From Adiantum capillus-veneris (lineage: Eukaryota; Streptophyta; Polypodiopsida; Polypodiales; Pteridaceae), in contig CM043953.1 of assembly GCA_014529385.2 (NCBI GenBank), positions 80,792,338 through 80,856,337 on the forward strand: a DNA stretch of 64,000 nt, given 5' to 3'. Every line of letters starts with the position of its first letter. Position 1 is the stretch's first letter. Made by a program: the position numbers and the translations under genes. This document shows, one piece after another, positions 11,401 to 21,971 of this stretch. The notes under the pieces are model-generated. The model was not told where the DNA came from. It saw only the letters and a program-made list of their open reading frames with translations, and searched no databases.

Positions 11401-11973
11401 ATGGAAGTGCTGGTGGTACAAACGGGCTGGCTCTTCCACTTGTTTGTGAATGAGGTCGACGAATATAGCCGTGGCTGTATCTTTGGTAAATGTGCCTACA
11501 GTTTTCCTGTCTCTTGCTCGCTTGGTCATTCCTTATGTGGGCAGTCTGAGTGCCTCTACCACTATCTCTTTTGTGATCACTACTTCGACCTTGTTCCCTT
11601 GGGTGTCAGATATCTGTGCGGTTCCGTCTTCTTTGATGGTGGATAGAAGCTCATAAGCCTTCTGCAAATCCACTCCGCAAGGCTCTTGTTCGTAGAAATC
11701 CTTGAGCCCCAACCTGCGGTTAGTTTCTTTGGTTTCTGATTTGGCAGCTACATCATAGACTTATTTGGGTAGGAGTTGCAACTCCACTTGATGCCCCTCT
11801 TCACTTTTGAACCTGCTAGTGAAAACTGTAGTGTGGTGCTCTTCCAACTGTTCTCTAGAAAGGTAGGATGCCTTTGCTACTTTGACTGACTCGGGGTCTA
11901 GTTGATATGCGGGTAGTTCTTGTAGTTTCTCTTTTTGGTTTAGATTCTTCTTGGCCCTCTCCGCTACTTGCAT
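8377..11973 (-). pseudogene. Extra 3' ORF of inner gypsy copy: coiled-coil protein of about 1200 codons, broken
   Basis: Sense order: start ATG at 11973 (MQVAERAKK...); an N-terminal domain (about 10894-11700) with PARLYHQHFHFLAKRPPRYT and YLGAPEVLTQIAY; a Lys/Glu/Pro-rich stretch (10116-10889); a heptad-rich coiled coil (9529-10086, LQRQVQELKAKAEQHQ...); and a conserved C-terminal domain (8377-9156, LNKNPRYLILF... to QPEDYFSP) whose stop falls inside the 117-bp duplication. Most parts share one frame. The Glu-rich part is shifted, with one frame change near the A-tract at 10385. The N-terminal domain vaguely resembles the 'putative plant transposon protein' type found in plant element accessory ORFs; that is a pattern-level guess. 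No protease, RT or envelope-like membrane motif is seen. Confidence 0.75.
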
Positions 11974-12729
11974 TGCTCCTGTTTAGTGAATAGAGTGCAA
12001 AGTTAACAGATTTGTCAGAATTTTCTATGAAATGTCCTTTAGGCTGAAATGCTGACAATTTGGTCCAATTTGCTTCAAATCAATTTTGAACAAGCAAAGA
12101 TGCACAAAAACATGCAAGGAACAAAACTGTATGGTCAAAACAAAAATTTACAACCAAAGTAAATAATCGCGATTATTTACAACTGAGGAAAATTTTCAAC
12201 TTTTTGCAAACTTGGCTTTATAGGCTTGAAGTATATACCAAATACATACTCTGAGTGAAATATGGGCTCATTTGGATTTTTGTGCTTGTCCGCCTTGTCT
12301 TTTTTATCACCTTCGTTTCTTCTTTCCATCTGAGCGTCCCTGCTATTTATTATTAATTTTTGACCTGTTTATTTAAAAAAATCAAAGAAAATAGCAAAAT
12401 GCTCTAAAAAAGTAAAGTAAAAATCCAATAATTAAGAAAATCCATTGAAAAACATAGCTTTATTGTTTTTTGTTGGATTTTTCTATTTTTAAGCCTCATT
12501 ATCAATAGAAATGATGAAAAATATCAAAAAAGGACTATTTTTTATGATTTTCTGATAGTATATACACTATTTACACTCATCGGGAAGATATTATCAGTGA
12601 ATTCTCCCTTGATGAGAAATTATAAGGGCATTATTAGGTAATTCTCCAAAAAAATCACACGTTAACATCAAACTTTTTCCTCCCTCTTCAAACATTGTCC
12701 TTAATTACTTAGTACTTAGTACTTAGTTC
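11974..12729 (-). other. Non-coding spacer of the inner copy
   Basis: An AT-rich stretch with no credible gene. It contains one perfect palindrome of the leader class (12159-12180), a decayed form of the 5405-5453 hairpin, and a deletion of about 1.45 kb near 12275 compared with the outer copy. Confidence 0.65.
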
Positions 12730-14485
12730 TTAGTGGCCTTCCACCCCTCCTAGATGGCATACTCCGGGACGACTGCATGCATGGGTTGAACAATCGTGTC
12801 TATGCATAGCCGTGATTGGCTCTAACATGATATGAAGATCAATGCAATTCAAATCAATATGTTGTGCAAGAGCTGAGTCTTGAGTAACTAACTCAAGGGT
12901 TTCTGATGTCGAGGTTTGTTGCTGATGTATTCCAAAGAGCAAGTCTTGTAGCTTGTGTGCTCTCTGTTTGATTGTACCATCAGGATGCTTTAGCATATTG
13001 ATTGCTTGAGCTGTTGGTAGCACTTTTGACTGTTGTCGAGATTTTTCTCGCCATTGGTAGCTTGGTCGGTTTGGTGCTGCATGGTGTGGTGGAGTCTGTT
13101 GAGAATTAACTCGCCATTTCTTGATTGGTTTTACGGTTTGTGGAGAAGATAAGTGCTCCTTTTTCTTCCAAACCATTTCAATGTTAGGTTCCTTGCTCAC
13201 AGATTCCCGTCTCTGTGTTTTAACCCTTGGAACCTTCTTTTGTTTTGTCGGTGAAGTTTTAGGCACCCAAACCTGAATCAGCTTATCCTTAAGCTGTGCT
13301 TTTGGTACCCAAATTTGCCTGACTCCTTGCATGCTACATGTAGCATTTGATTGTTGAGGGGATGGAGAAGATTGACTACTTCTTGGATTGGTCTGTTGAT
13401 TCCTTCTTTTCCATTCCTCCTTGCTTGGTGCAATTGGAACAATGAGTTTCCCTCCTTTAGGTGATAGCTTTAGCTGATTCATATCCCATTTTGGTTGCTT
13501 TGTATGTACGCATCCAGGGAATTCCAAGAATCATTGTCTCATTCATGTGTTCATCTGGTAAGCATACAAATTGATGAGGACATGAACATCCACGTACTAT
13601 CACATTCAAGTTGACTACTTCCAATGTTGGAGTTGGGTTCTTGTTGCATCCTTTGATTGTCACTATTCCTGCCGTCAATGCTTGACTTGTGGCCTTCGTG
13701 TATGTGGAATAACTGACTGCATTAACTCTAGCTCCTGTGTTGACCAAAGCATTGGTGCTATGATTGTTGAGCTGTACTTTGATGCACAGATCCATTCCGT
13801 CTAACCAATCATCATCTGTTGAAACTGCGTCTTTAGATAATTCCCATTGTCGATCGTCTATGTCCAAAGTGTTGATGGGAATCGATAGCGGTTGATTCTT
13901 GAGAGCAGCTTTTCGCTTGAGTACCCAAAACCGAGCTTCCTCTTGGGCTTCATCAATAACCTGATGTCGTTTGACCTTTCTTTGTTTGGCTGCATGCATT
14001 CTTTCTAGCAGTTCATTGGTTAGTGGAAAATTGTATTTCTTTAAACGACATCCACTAATCCAATTAGCCATTGGTTCACCATATAGGGTGGACAATTTTA
14101 CTTCTCCACTTGGAGATACATATTCAATGATAAACGGTCCGTTTCCCTTTTTCTTAAACTTGGGAATGTGTTGCTTAAGGGAATAGACTAGAACTAAGTC
14201 CCCTTTCTTGAAGATCTTTGTGATTAAGTGGGAATCAAAAAACTCTTTTTGTTTCCGCTTTTGTGCATAGATATGAGCTACAACAGTTAGCCTTTGCTCG
14301 TCTAGATTTTCCAAATCTTCGAGTCTTTCTGACAATTCATGTCCAGTCCACTCAAGATTCTGTGCTACCCTTAATGTCGGCAATAGAAATTCTATTGGAA
14401 GTATGGCATCAAGACCATAAACAAGGTTAAAGGGTGTAGCATTTTTAGCTGTTTTGAATAAAACTCGAAGCCCATAGAGTAGCAT
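12730..14485 (-). pseudogene. Inner copy: integrase C-terminus fused to a second retropepsin-like domain, plus basic tail
   Basis: A single open frame of 342 codons (13457-14485) joins the integrase end to a protease-like domain. Residues 1-160 hold the integrase C-terminal region (KKGDLVLVY, then GPFIIE near residue 116). Residues 232-330 hold the second protease fold candidate: LVNTGARVNAVS (249-252 NTGA, so the catalytic Asp is Asn here) and MILGIPWM (about 318-325). The frame shifts near 13500 and continues as a 265-codon basic tail (12730-13527) with QIWVPKAQLKDK and QVWVPKTSP repeats and Lys/Arg-rich stretches that could bind nucleic acid. The outer copy has the same order with DTGA intact, so the domain is a feature of the family, not an accident of one copy. 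Confidence 0.78.
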
Positions 14486-15160
14486 GGAGATTCATTTCCC
14501 AGTTTTTCCTTCCTAAACTAACCACTTTAGTTAGCACCGAGCTAAGAATCTTATTCGTATGCTCAGCTTGTCCGTTTGCTTGTGGGTGATAGGGAGCTGA
14601 TTTGTTATGGATGACCATTTAAGCAAATACTCTATTACCTCATTGAGGAAATGAGTTCCCCGATCACTGACAATCTCTATTGGCAATCCATACCTCGTGA
14701 ATACATACACATATAAGAATGCATCAGTGGTCCTGGCATGATTCTTTTGAGTTGATTTAGCCTCGCCCCACTTGGTTAAATAGTCCGTAGCTAGAATGAT
14801 TTATTGAGCTTGGGTTCTATAAGCAGGTGGCTGTATCTGTCCAACAAAATCTATACCCCAATTTGCGAAAGTTCTAGTCCCCATCATTGGTCTTAAGGGC
14901 ATGCTATCTACTCATGTTGGCATTTTTGCTCGTTGACATGCATCACACCTTTGAACATATTCTTTAGCATCTGCAAAAAGTGTTGGCCACCATATGCCTG
15001 CCATCAACATTGCCCTTGCGGTGGTCTCATTAGAAAAGTGACCTCCAGCTAATCGAGCATGTGCTTGTTCTATAATCGAAATATACTCGTTTTCATTTGC
15101 ACAAAGACGTAAATGTTGATCTTTACCTCTCTGATACAATTGATTGCTTCAGTTTCAATT
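14486..15160 (-). pseudogene. Inner copy: integrase with second HHCC zinc module and catalytic core, degenerate
   Basis: The HHCC zinc-binding module is at 14912-15139 (QAHARLAGGHFS ... WWPTLFADAKEYVQRCDACQRAK). It is followed by the integrase core: GIDFVGQIQ (first Asp), then VSDRGTHFLNE (second Asp). A stop interrupts the core (TAA after QAQ, near 14800) and the frame changes before 14485. This is the zinc module that directly precedes the catalytic core. Another, different HHCC module lies upstream, in the next feature. Confidence 0.8.
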
Positions 15161-16322
15161 GCTCTTTGACAGTGTTTACTCATATCCTCAGGAAATGTTC
15201 GGCTCGATAAGTAAGTAACCAGATAATTACTCCACTTACGAATAGGTGACATTTGAAATAATGTTACATGAGGAATGGGTGTCTGTTTTTGACATTGAGG
15301 GCAATCCTTTACAAAAGATCGAACATCTCTCCTCATAGTCGGCCAAAATACTCCAAGTCTCAAGATTCGTTGCATAGTTTGGTCTTCCGCAAAGTGAAGT
15401 CCTACTATGGTAACATGTGCTTGACTTAGGTACTGTTCTGTTTCTTCAGGGTTAATGCATAAGAGCAATACTCCGTCCCAATTTCTTTTGTATAGCCTTC
15501 CAGCTAGTAATTGATACATAGCCAATTGCTCGATTAATCCGATTGTGATAGGAAGTGGTATTTGTGAATCCACTTGAGCTATGATCATTAATGACACAAT
15601 GTTTTCCGACCATCTAGGTATCATTTCTATGGAGAAAAAATAGGCATCTGGTAAATCATCGTCTACCCCTTTAGGTGATTCTCCTGAAACAATCCTTGAC
15701 AAATGATATGCTCGTTGATGTGTAGTGCCTTTTTTTACAACCACAATGAAATCAAATTCGAGGAGAATGATAAACCATCTCGCTATTCTCTCTGTGCTGC
15801 ATGGCTTGTTGACCAAATACAACAAAGCTTGGTGGTCCATAAAAAACACAAACTCGTTGGCTAATAGGTAATGTCTATATTTTTTAATGGTATAGATCAT
15901 TCCTAGTCCTTCTCTTTTGGTGATGGTGTAATTATTTTTTGCCATGTTCAACTGTCGGCTAGCATAAGAAATAGGAAAGTCAATTTTCCCATCTCCTAGT
16001 TGAGCTAGTATACAACCGATAGCAAAAATTGAAGCATCTACATGTATGTGGTATACCTTATCCCAATCTGGTGCTTTCAATATTGGAGCTGAGGTGAGAG
16101 CTTGCTTAAGCTTCATGAAGGATTCTTCACACTCCTCGGTCCATTCAAAGTGCGTAATCAAGCTATACATGGGTTTTGCAATTATAGCGTACATGTAGAT
16201 GAACCGTCGATAATATCCACAATGCCCCATGAAGGCTTATACCCCCTTAACTGTTGTTCGTCTAGGCAAATCAGCAATGACATGAATCTTCTCAATGTCA
16301 GTAGCTATGCTATTTTTAGACA
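15161..16322 (-). pseudogene. Inner copy: RT end, RNase H and first HHCC zinc module
   Basis: The 386-codon frame ending at 15070 starts with the RT connection (MGHCGYYRRFI). RNase H follows: HVDASIFAIGCILAQ (Asp), TKREGLG (Glu), FMDHQALLYL (Asp), then AYHLSRI where the usual Asp before xLSR is Tyr. After a linker comes an HHCC module, YLSQAHVTIVGLHFAED ... GVFWPTMRRDVRSFVKDCPQCQKQ. The chain then runs through a second linker (YLSSRTFPEDMSKHCQRAIETEA) into the HHCC module that precedes the integrase core. The two modules are diverged, and both are present in the outer copy. Confidence 0.82.
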
Positions 16323-17426
16323 CTATATGCCCCATAATTTTTCCTTATCCTCCCATGAATGTGCACTTTTCAGGATTAAGCAAATCCTATAAAGTCTACA
16401 TTTGTTGAATACCTTTTTGAGGTGTTCAAAATGATCAGCGCGGATTGATGAATGTACGCATAGATCATCCATATATACTTCTAAGAATTTCCTAAGATAT
16501 TCTTTGAAAGCACGGCTCATCAACCTTTGAAACGTGGTTGGAGCATTAGTTAACCCAAATGGCATAACCCGATAGGCAAATATACCCCATTCTGTTGCAA
16601 AAGCAATTTTGTGTTGATCTTTTGGGTCAACCAAAAGTTGATTGTATCCTGAAAAGCCGTCTAAGAAGCTGTAAGCTTTTACAGCTTCTTTTCCTGCAAC
16701 TCGTTGTAAAACATGCTCAGTTATCGGAAGAGGAAAGTTGTCTCTAACGGTAGCAACATTCACCTTTTTGAGATTAACATACACTCGTAATTTTCCATTC
16801 TTCTTGGGTACTACCACAATTGGAGACACCCAATATGTGTATTCAATTTCGTAAATGAATTCGGCTTCCTTTAGTTTTTCAATATCTTCTTTTATCTTCC
16901 TGGAAAATGTTTTGTTATACGTGTATGGTCTCTGTCTACTTGGTTTCGCATCATCTCTCATGGGTATGGTATGTTGACAGATTTCTGGATCAACACTCTT
17001 GAGATCCTTGTAAGACCAAGCGAAGATATCTTGGTATTCCTTTAACAAGCTCATCAAAAGATTTTCTTCTTCTTCTGTTAGGTCATTCACAATGTAAGAA
17101 GGTCTACGCTCTTCTCCTGGTTCAGCCAAGTCTATCCTTTTAGCGTTTTCAGGCCCTTCGTAAGATTTGCCTTGTTTTCGTAGTTCCCTAACAGATTGTT
17201 CAACTATGATTTTCCGATCTTGGAGAGTATACTTTTTGTAATGGGATGGAACATGCATTACATCTTTACCATCCTCTTCTGTGGTTTCCATTTTGGTTGT
17301 GTATATCTCCTTTAGAGCTTTTTTCAACTCTTGATATTTCTTTTTCCTCTCTTTGGTCATGAGTGGTTTCTTATCCTGTGATTTTTCTTGAGTACCCTTC
17401 CTTGTTTTTCTCAATGTTTGAGACAT
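16323..17426 (-). CDS. Reverse transcriptase domain of inner Ty3/gypsy copy
   Basis: An open frame of 367 codons within the broken polyprotein. An N-terminal charged linker leads to YKDLKSVDPEICQHTIPM and then the RT motifs: KPSRQRPYTYN, WVSPIVVVPKKNGKLRVYVNLKKVN, FPLPITEHVLQRV, YSFLDGFSGYNQL (catalytic Asp), FATEWGIFAYRVMPFGLTNAPTTFQRLM and VYMDDLCVHSS (YMDD box). These are standard Ty3/gypsy RT signatures. The frame ends in a shift before the thumb (the outer copy continues TFMGRQGKILGYIVS). The methionine at 17426 is internal to the polyprotein, not a true start. Confidence 0.9.
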   Translation of the reverse strand: MSQTLRKTRKGTQEKSQDKKPLMTKERKKKYQELKKALKEIYTTKMETTEEDGKDVMHVPSHYKKYTLQDRKIIVEQSVRELRKQGKSYEGPENAKRIDLAEPGEERRPSYIVNDLTEEEENLLMSLLKEYQDIFAWSYKDLKSVDPEICQHTIPMRDDAKPSRQRPYTYNKTFSRKIKEDIEKLKEAEFIYEIEYTYWVSPIVVVPKKNGKLRVYVNLKKVNVATVRDNFPLPITEHVLQRVAGKEAVKAYSFLDGFSGYNQLLVDPKDQHKIAFATEWGIFAYRVMPFGLTNAPTTFQRLMSRAFKEYLRKFLEVYMDDLCVHSSIRADHFEHLKKVFNKCRLYRICLILKSAHSWEDKEKLWGI

Positions 17427-19239
17427 TTTTGAGTTTTTGTTTGAAGGATATCTACCAATTATTTTGTCCTTGATGCAATCATTAGCATCTATCTACATCA
17501 GGAATTGTGTTTTACTAGAGACTCATGGCATAGGTCGTGTTTTCACAATTTTGGTGTCTCTCTTTCATCTATACCATTTTTGTGTTCTTGATTTCTGGTT
17601 TGGAAAGTCAAAAAACTTTTCCTCCCCTCCTTTTAAGAGTAACTTAGCTGTCGTATGCTCTTTTTCTAACCCCGAATCTTCTGAGGTAGCTAAGTGTTCA
17701 TCTAACTCATCAGTTGCATCATAATAGAGGTCTAAAAAGACTTGTTGAGCTTTCATTAAGTCCTTGGGTTCTTCATCTTCATTTTCAATGTTGAGGATTG
17801 AAATCATTTGGATGGGAATTATGTCGTAGCCATCCTCATTGAAAAATTGAGTAGGCATAGACGTATTCACACATACATCCATTGTTGCTAAAATTTGAGT
17901 CCACTTGAATGGCTCAAATAAATGCTCTGGAAAGGGTTTAGGTACGTAGGCTTCGTCTATGCAGTCCCTTTCTAGGATACATTCTTCTCGTCTTAAGCTT
18001 CCATTTTCTGAAGCTCCACACATCCAAATAGGAGTATCTTTGTTTAACCAGGATGGGAGTTTAGTTTCAGCCGAAGAGACTGAATCAAACTCTTGGATGG
18101 GTGTTTTCAAGACATCTCCATAAGTATGATCTTTTAGATTGACTCTTGTTATAGATCCCACTTGCTTCAAGTATAGATAGTTGTTGCCCCAATCTTGGAT
18201 AAGCTATACCTGTCGCATGAAAGGTTTTCCCAATATGATTTCATAGTTGAGTTTTTCCCAAAGTCTACTATGGCAAATGTGTGTTGATATTTAATTCCAC
18301 AGGAATTGACTATCACTTTTTCAAGCAGCCCTAATGGTCTCTCAATGTGTCCGTCAGCCAACTGCAATTTCATTCGGGTTTGTCTAATGGCTGGCTATCC
18401 CCAAGATTCCCATACTTCTTTAGTGGCTATGGCTATGCCAGCTCCACTATCCAGTATCGCCATGGTTTCAATGTGATTATATTTCACTGGGAGGGTGGTG
18501 TTTCCTTCTTCCCCTTCATAATATTATCCGACTTTGTTCATAGGAACTGATCGAATCTCTTTGTTCTCCATTTCATTTTTCAATTCTCCCAGATTCTTCC
18601 AGATCAACCCCGTTATCCCAACCTTCTCTAGGGTTTTTGTAAATCATTCCATAAGTATGGTCTGAGTTTTAACAGTTCTCCCAAGGTAAGAGTGCATTGG
18701 ATGGGTGTAGACATGATTGAATGGATGTTGCCTACTTCTAGGGTCTGTTCAGCTCTTTTTACTTGAGTGGTCTTGCACACGATGGATTCATCTTCGTTAT
18801 CTCCCAAGTAAGAAGGTAATGTTTTTAATGTCAATGGTTTTGAAATTCCTAAAGCTTCCGACCTGCAATCCCCGTATAAGGATTGTACATCCATGTTCAT
18901 ATCAGAAGGTAGGTTATCTAACCAGACTTCCTCTATAGGAGCTGACTTTAAAGTTAGGCTCCCATCATTGATCTCTCTCACTTTTTCCCATAAGTGTCCT
19001 GGCCAGTCTTCCTCTACGAATGGAATTTCGTCTAAGGCATCTTTGCTGTCCGGCACTATAAGCTCTGGTTCGTTTGTTTCAAGGTGGGGTTCTGCCACCA
19101 CATCGGATTTTGCTTTCGTTTCCTCTACCACAACCTCTTCAGGTTTTGCAATACTTTCAAGCTTGGTTTTTTGTTTCTCCAGCATTTCTTGCGTGATTCT
19201 TACCAAATTTTGATAAGCTTCCGGGTTAGCTGCTTCCAT
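17427..19239 (-). pseudogene. Inner copy: first (canonical) aspartic protease and linker to RT
   Basis: Between Gag and RT. The 203-codon frame at 18628-19239 is an acidic linker. A protease follows around 18390-18470 with MAILDSGAGIAIA (DSGA catalytic motif), then a stop, then LQLADGHIERPLGLLEKV and a decayed end; the outer copy keeps ILGRPFMRQ here. The 201-codon frame at 17565-18170 is a further acidic linker (DVCVNTSMPTQFFNEDGYDIIPIQMI). Stops and frame changes occur near 18170 and 18400-18620. This is the normal place for a gypsy protease, which makes the one behind integrase a second. Confidence 0.78.
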
Positions 19240-21971
19240 GTCTAGAGATGGATAGTTTTTCCACTTGTTTCCATGTTTTAGCCTGCTTTAAGTCCTACTT
19301 GGTAGGCTTCCAAAGCGACATTAATAGGCTCAAAATTTTTATCAACCAGAATGGATCCTCCAGATTTCGTGGTTGTTTTCTTGAATTCACTACCAGTTTC
19401 TTTCAACTTGTCCTTGGCTAGCTTCTTTGCTTTCTCCTCAATTTCAACCCGTTGTTTTTGTTTTCTCGTTTCATATCTTCTACTTTTGCTTCTTTTGATT
19501 CTATGAGAAGAAAATTTTATGTTCTCTGAATCATCAGAGGAGTCGTGTTTCTTTTTCTTTGCCTGGGCTTTAGTGATTACCTTGATTGGAACAATCGGTT
19601 CACCCTCTAATGAGCTACTAGGCATCACTTGGACTACGTTTACTACGGTTTTATCCTTGTTCAAAGGATTTTTTTGGAGAATCTTTTGGAAAGTTTCCTC
19701 CCTTTTTGCAACATTATATGCAATAGGCTTCAATTGGTTTGAGGTTTTTGTCAGGCTCTAGAAATTCATTTTTCCAATGGTCGTCAGTACCACAGTTATG
19801 ACAATTTCCTGTTCTAGGCTTCATCATGGATCTTCCCATGGGAGGTCTGACACCTTGATTAGCTACATAATATATTGGTGCTAGCTCTGGTGGAGCATAA
19901 GTTATGGTTTCTTCCATTGGTGGTGGATGTGGATTATACCAATCTCCCTCTACCATTACTGTAGATGGACTAGGCTCTGCATAGGGTGTAATAGGCACTA
20001 ATGCTTGTTCATCTATGACTCCTTCAGAGTGCATGTACTTTATAGTGACTACATTATGTCCTGGATATGGAGGTTGTTGTCCCAACACCGGTTGAGGTCT
20101 TTTCATACCCATTGGTGGTTTTTGAGCTTGGGCCATATTAGTCTGATATATGTACGTAGGTTGTCCTTTTGGCCTCATGGGCACGTACTGAACATTCCCA
20201 TCTTACTTTGGTCTAAAATAGCACTCGTGGGTCTCATGGTTGGTCCATTTACCCTTGATTGCACACCATTTTTATGGCCTAATTGGTTGTCCCTATGGAG
20301 GTATCCCTTGTCCTGGTCCTCTCATAGGTGCTTTTTGCATGTTGTTCATCATGTCGTTCATCCTTTTTAGCATATCTTCTATGGTTGAGAGTGGTGCTGC
20401 AGCAGCCGTTCCCACTTGTGCTGGTTTAGTGGATGTTGTCTCCTCACTTTGGTTATCCTTAGGGACATCTTGTTCATTGAAAATCTCGCAATTGTCTCCT
20501 AACTCAATAGCATTAGACATACATGCTTCTAGGGTTGTATGCTTTTTACTATAGAGTATAGCATGAAGTTCTTTGTTAGCAATCCCTCCAGAAACAAAGA
20601 TACAAGTCGTTCTTCTGCAGGTATCTCCATCTCTGAGCATCTGGCAATGTATTGTTTCATTTGAGTTGCACAATACCTAACAGACTCACCCTGTTTCTGT
20701 TTAAAGCTGTAGATTTGAGCTACCGTATTATTTTTGATCCCCGTTTTGGAATACGCAGCTACAAATCCTTGAGCTAAGGTGTTCAGGTCCATGATTGACC
20801 TAGGTGGAATGTTTTGGAACCATGTCAATGCTTTTCCTTCTAATGTCATTCCAAACTCCTCGAATTGAGTATGGAAATAGAATATATGCTCTGCTCTTAG
20901 CACTTGCTTAAAGCTTGCTAAGTGGTCGTATGGATCCCTTGACCCACCGTATTTTCTAACCCATTTTTTTAATTAGCTGGTATGACGCGTCTGTTTGGTT
21001 CAACTCCAGGTCTTCTGGGAGTTGGTCCTATTTCGAGTCCTTCAAACCAGTATGTTGGAAATAGTGACTAAAGTAGCCCTCGATTGGCCTTAGTGTCACC
21101 CGGTTTTCTACGTGATGAGGTGGTTTCTGGTTTCTTCACATTACTCTCAGATGATCTCTCATGATGTTCATCCCTTGGAATTGTTTCTGGTCCTTGCCCC
21201 AATATCCAATCCCGTATGGAATACCCTTGGTATTTGGTTTGTTCTACCTCCTCAGGAGTCATCATAACAAAGTTGTTGTTATAACAATCCCTAAACAGGT
21301 AGGTTGGTAGATCTGCTGATCCCTTATCTTTGATCTTGAAGATATAGATGATCTTCATGGCCGTTAATTGTCCTGGTTTGGTATGAGAAGTCCACAGAAG
21401 ATCTTTTTATGTTTCTATCTTCCCAACAATAGACTCTGATCCTAGGATTATCCGTACTAAGCCGTTTCAAAGGCTTCAAGTCTACTTGGTCATATCCCTC
21501 GAATTCTAAAGTTGGTGGTCCTTCTTTTGCTGACATATCTGGGATTATGGTGTTTACTTCTAACCCCCATTTGTCTATCATGTCAGGGTTTTTGACCTGT
21601 AAATACTGAGTTCCGTTTCGATCCATGTACATTTTTACTTGTTTGTTTTCCCTAACCTCTTTTTCGAACTCCATACCATGGTCATCAATGCGAATAGCAT
21701 ACTCCTCGTTAGGGTCCAAGTAAACCTGGGCTCCATGACGATTAGTTTTGTAAAAAGATAGTATATGCTTATAGCGCACTGTTGTTCCGGTTTCCGAGTG
21801 AGTCGAGTAAGAAGACATATCGGATGTTGAATTTGAAAAAGTGTCTGAGACTTCTTTAGGAATTGTGTGCAAGGAATTGCCTTAATTCATGCTTTCTTCG
21901 GTAGATAGTCTACTAGAGGTTTCTTCGAGTATGCCCTGATTTCCTAGTACACGACCAGATCTAAGGTTCAT
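19240..21971 (-). pseudogene. Gag of inner Ty3/gypsy copy, degenerate
   Basis: The start ATG is at 21971 (MNLRSGR..., a start shared with the outer copy at 32123). An in-frame TAA follows about 28 codons later, and the frame resumes at 21324-21872. The capsid-like region (20529-20903) has FEEFGMTLEGKALTWFQNIPP and FKQKQGESVRYCATQMKQYI, typical of plant gypsy Gag. A proline-rich stretch is followed by a zinc knuckle near 19780 (CHNCGTDDHWKNEF), where the last Cys of CX2CX4HX4C has become Phe. A basic segment (19278-19733) follows. At least four frame changes are present. Confidence 0.82.

Noticed and set aside
8377-11973. Viral envelope-type glycoprotein in the 3' ORF
   Set aside because: No signal peptide, transmembrane segment or fusion-peptide-like stretch is visible. 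The charged coiled-coil and Glu/Pro-rich composition argues for an intracellular protein.
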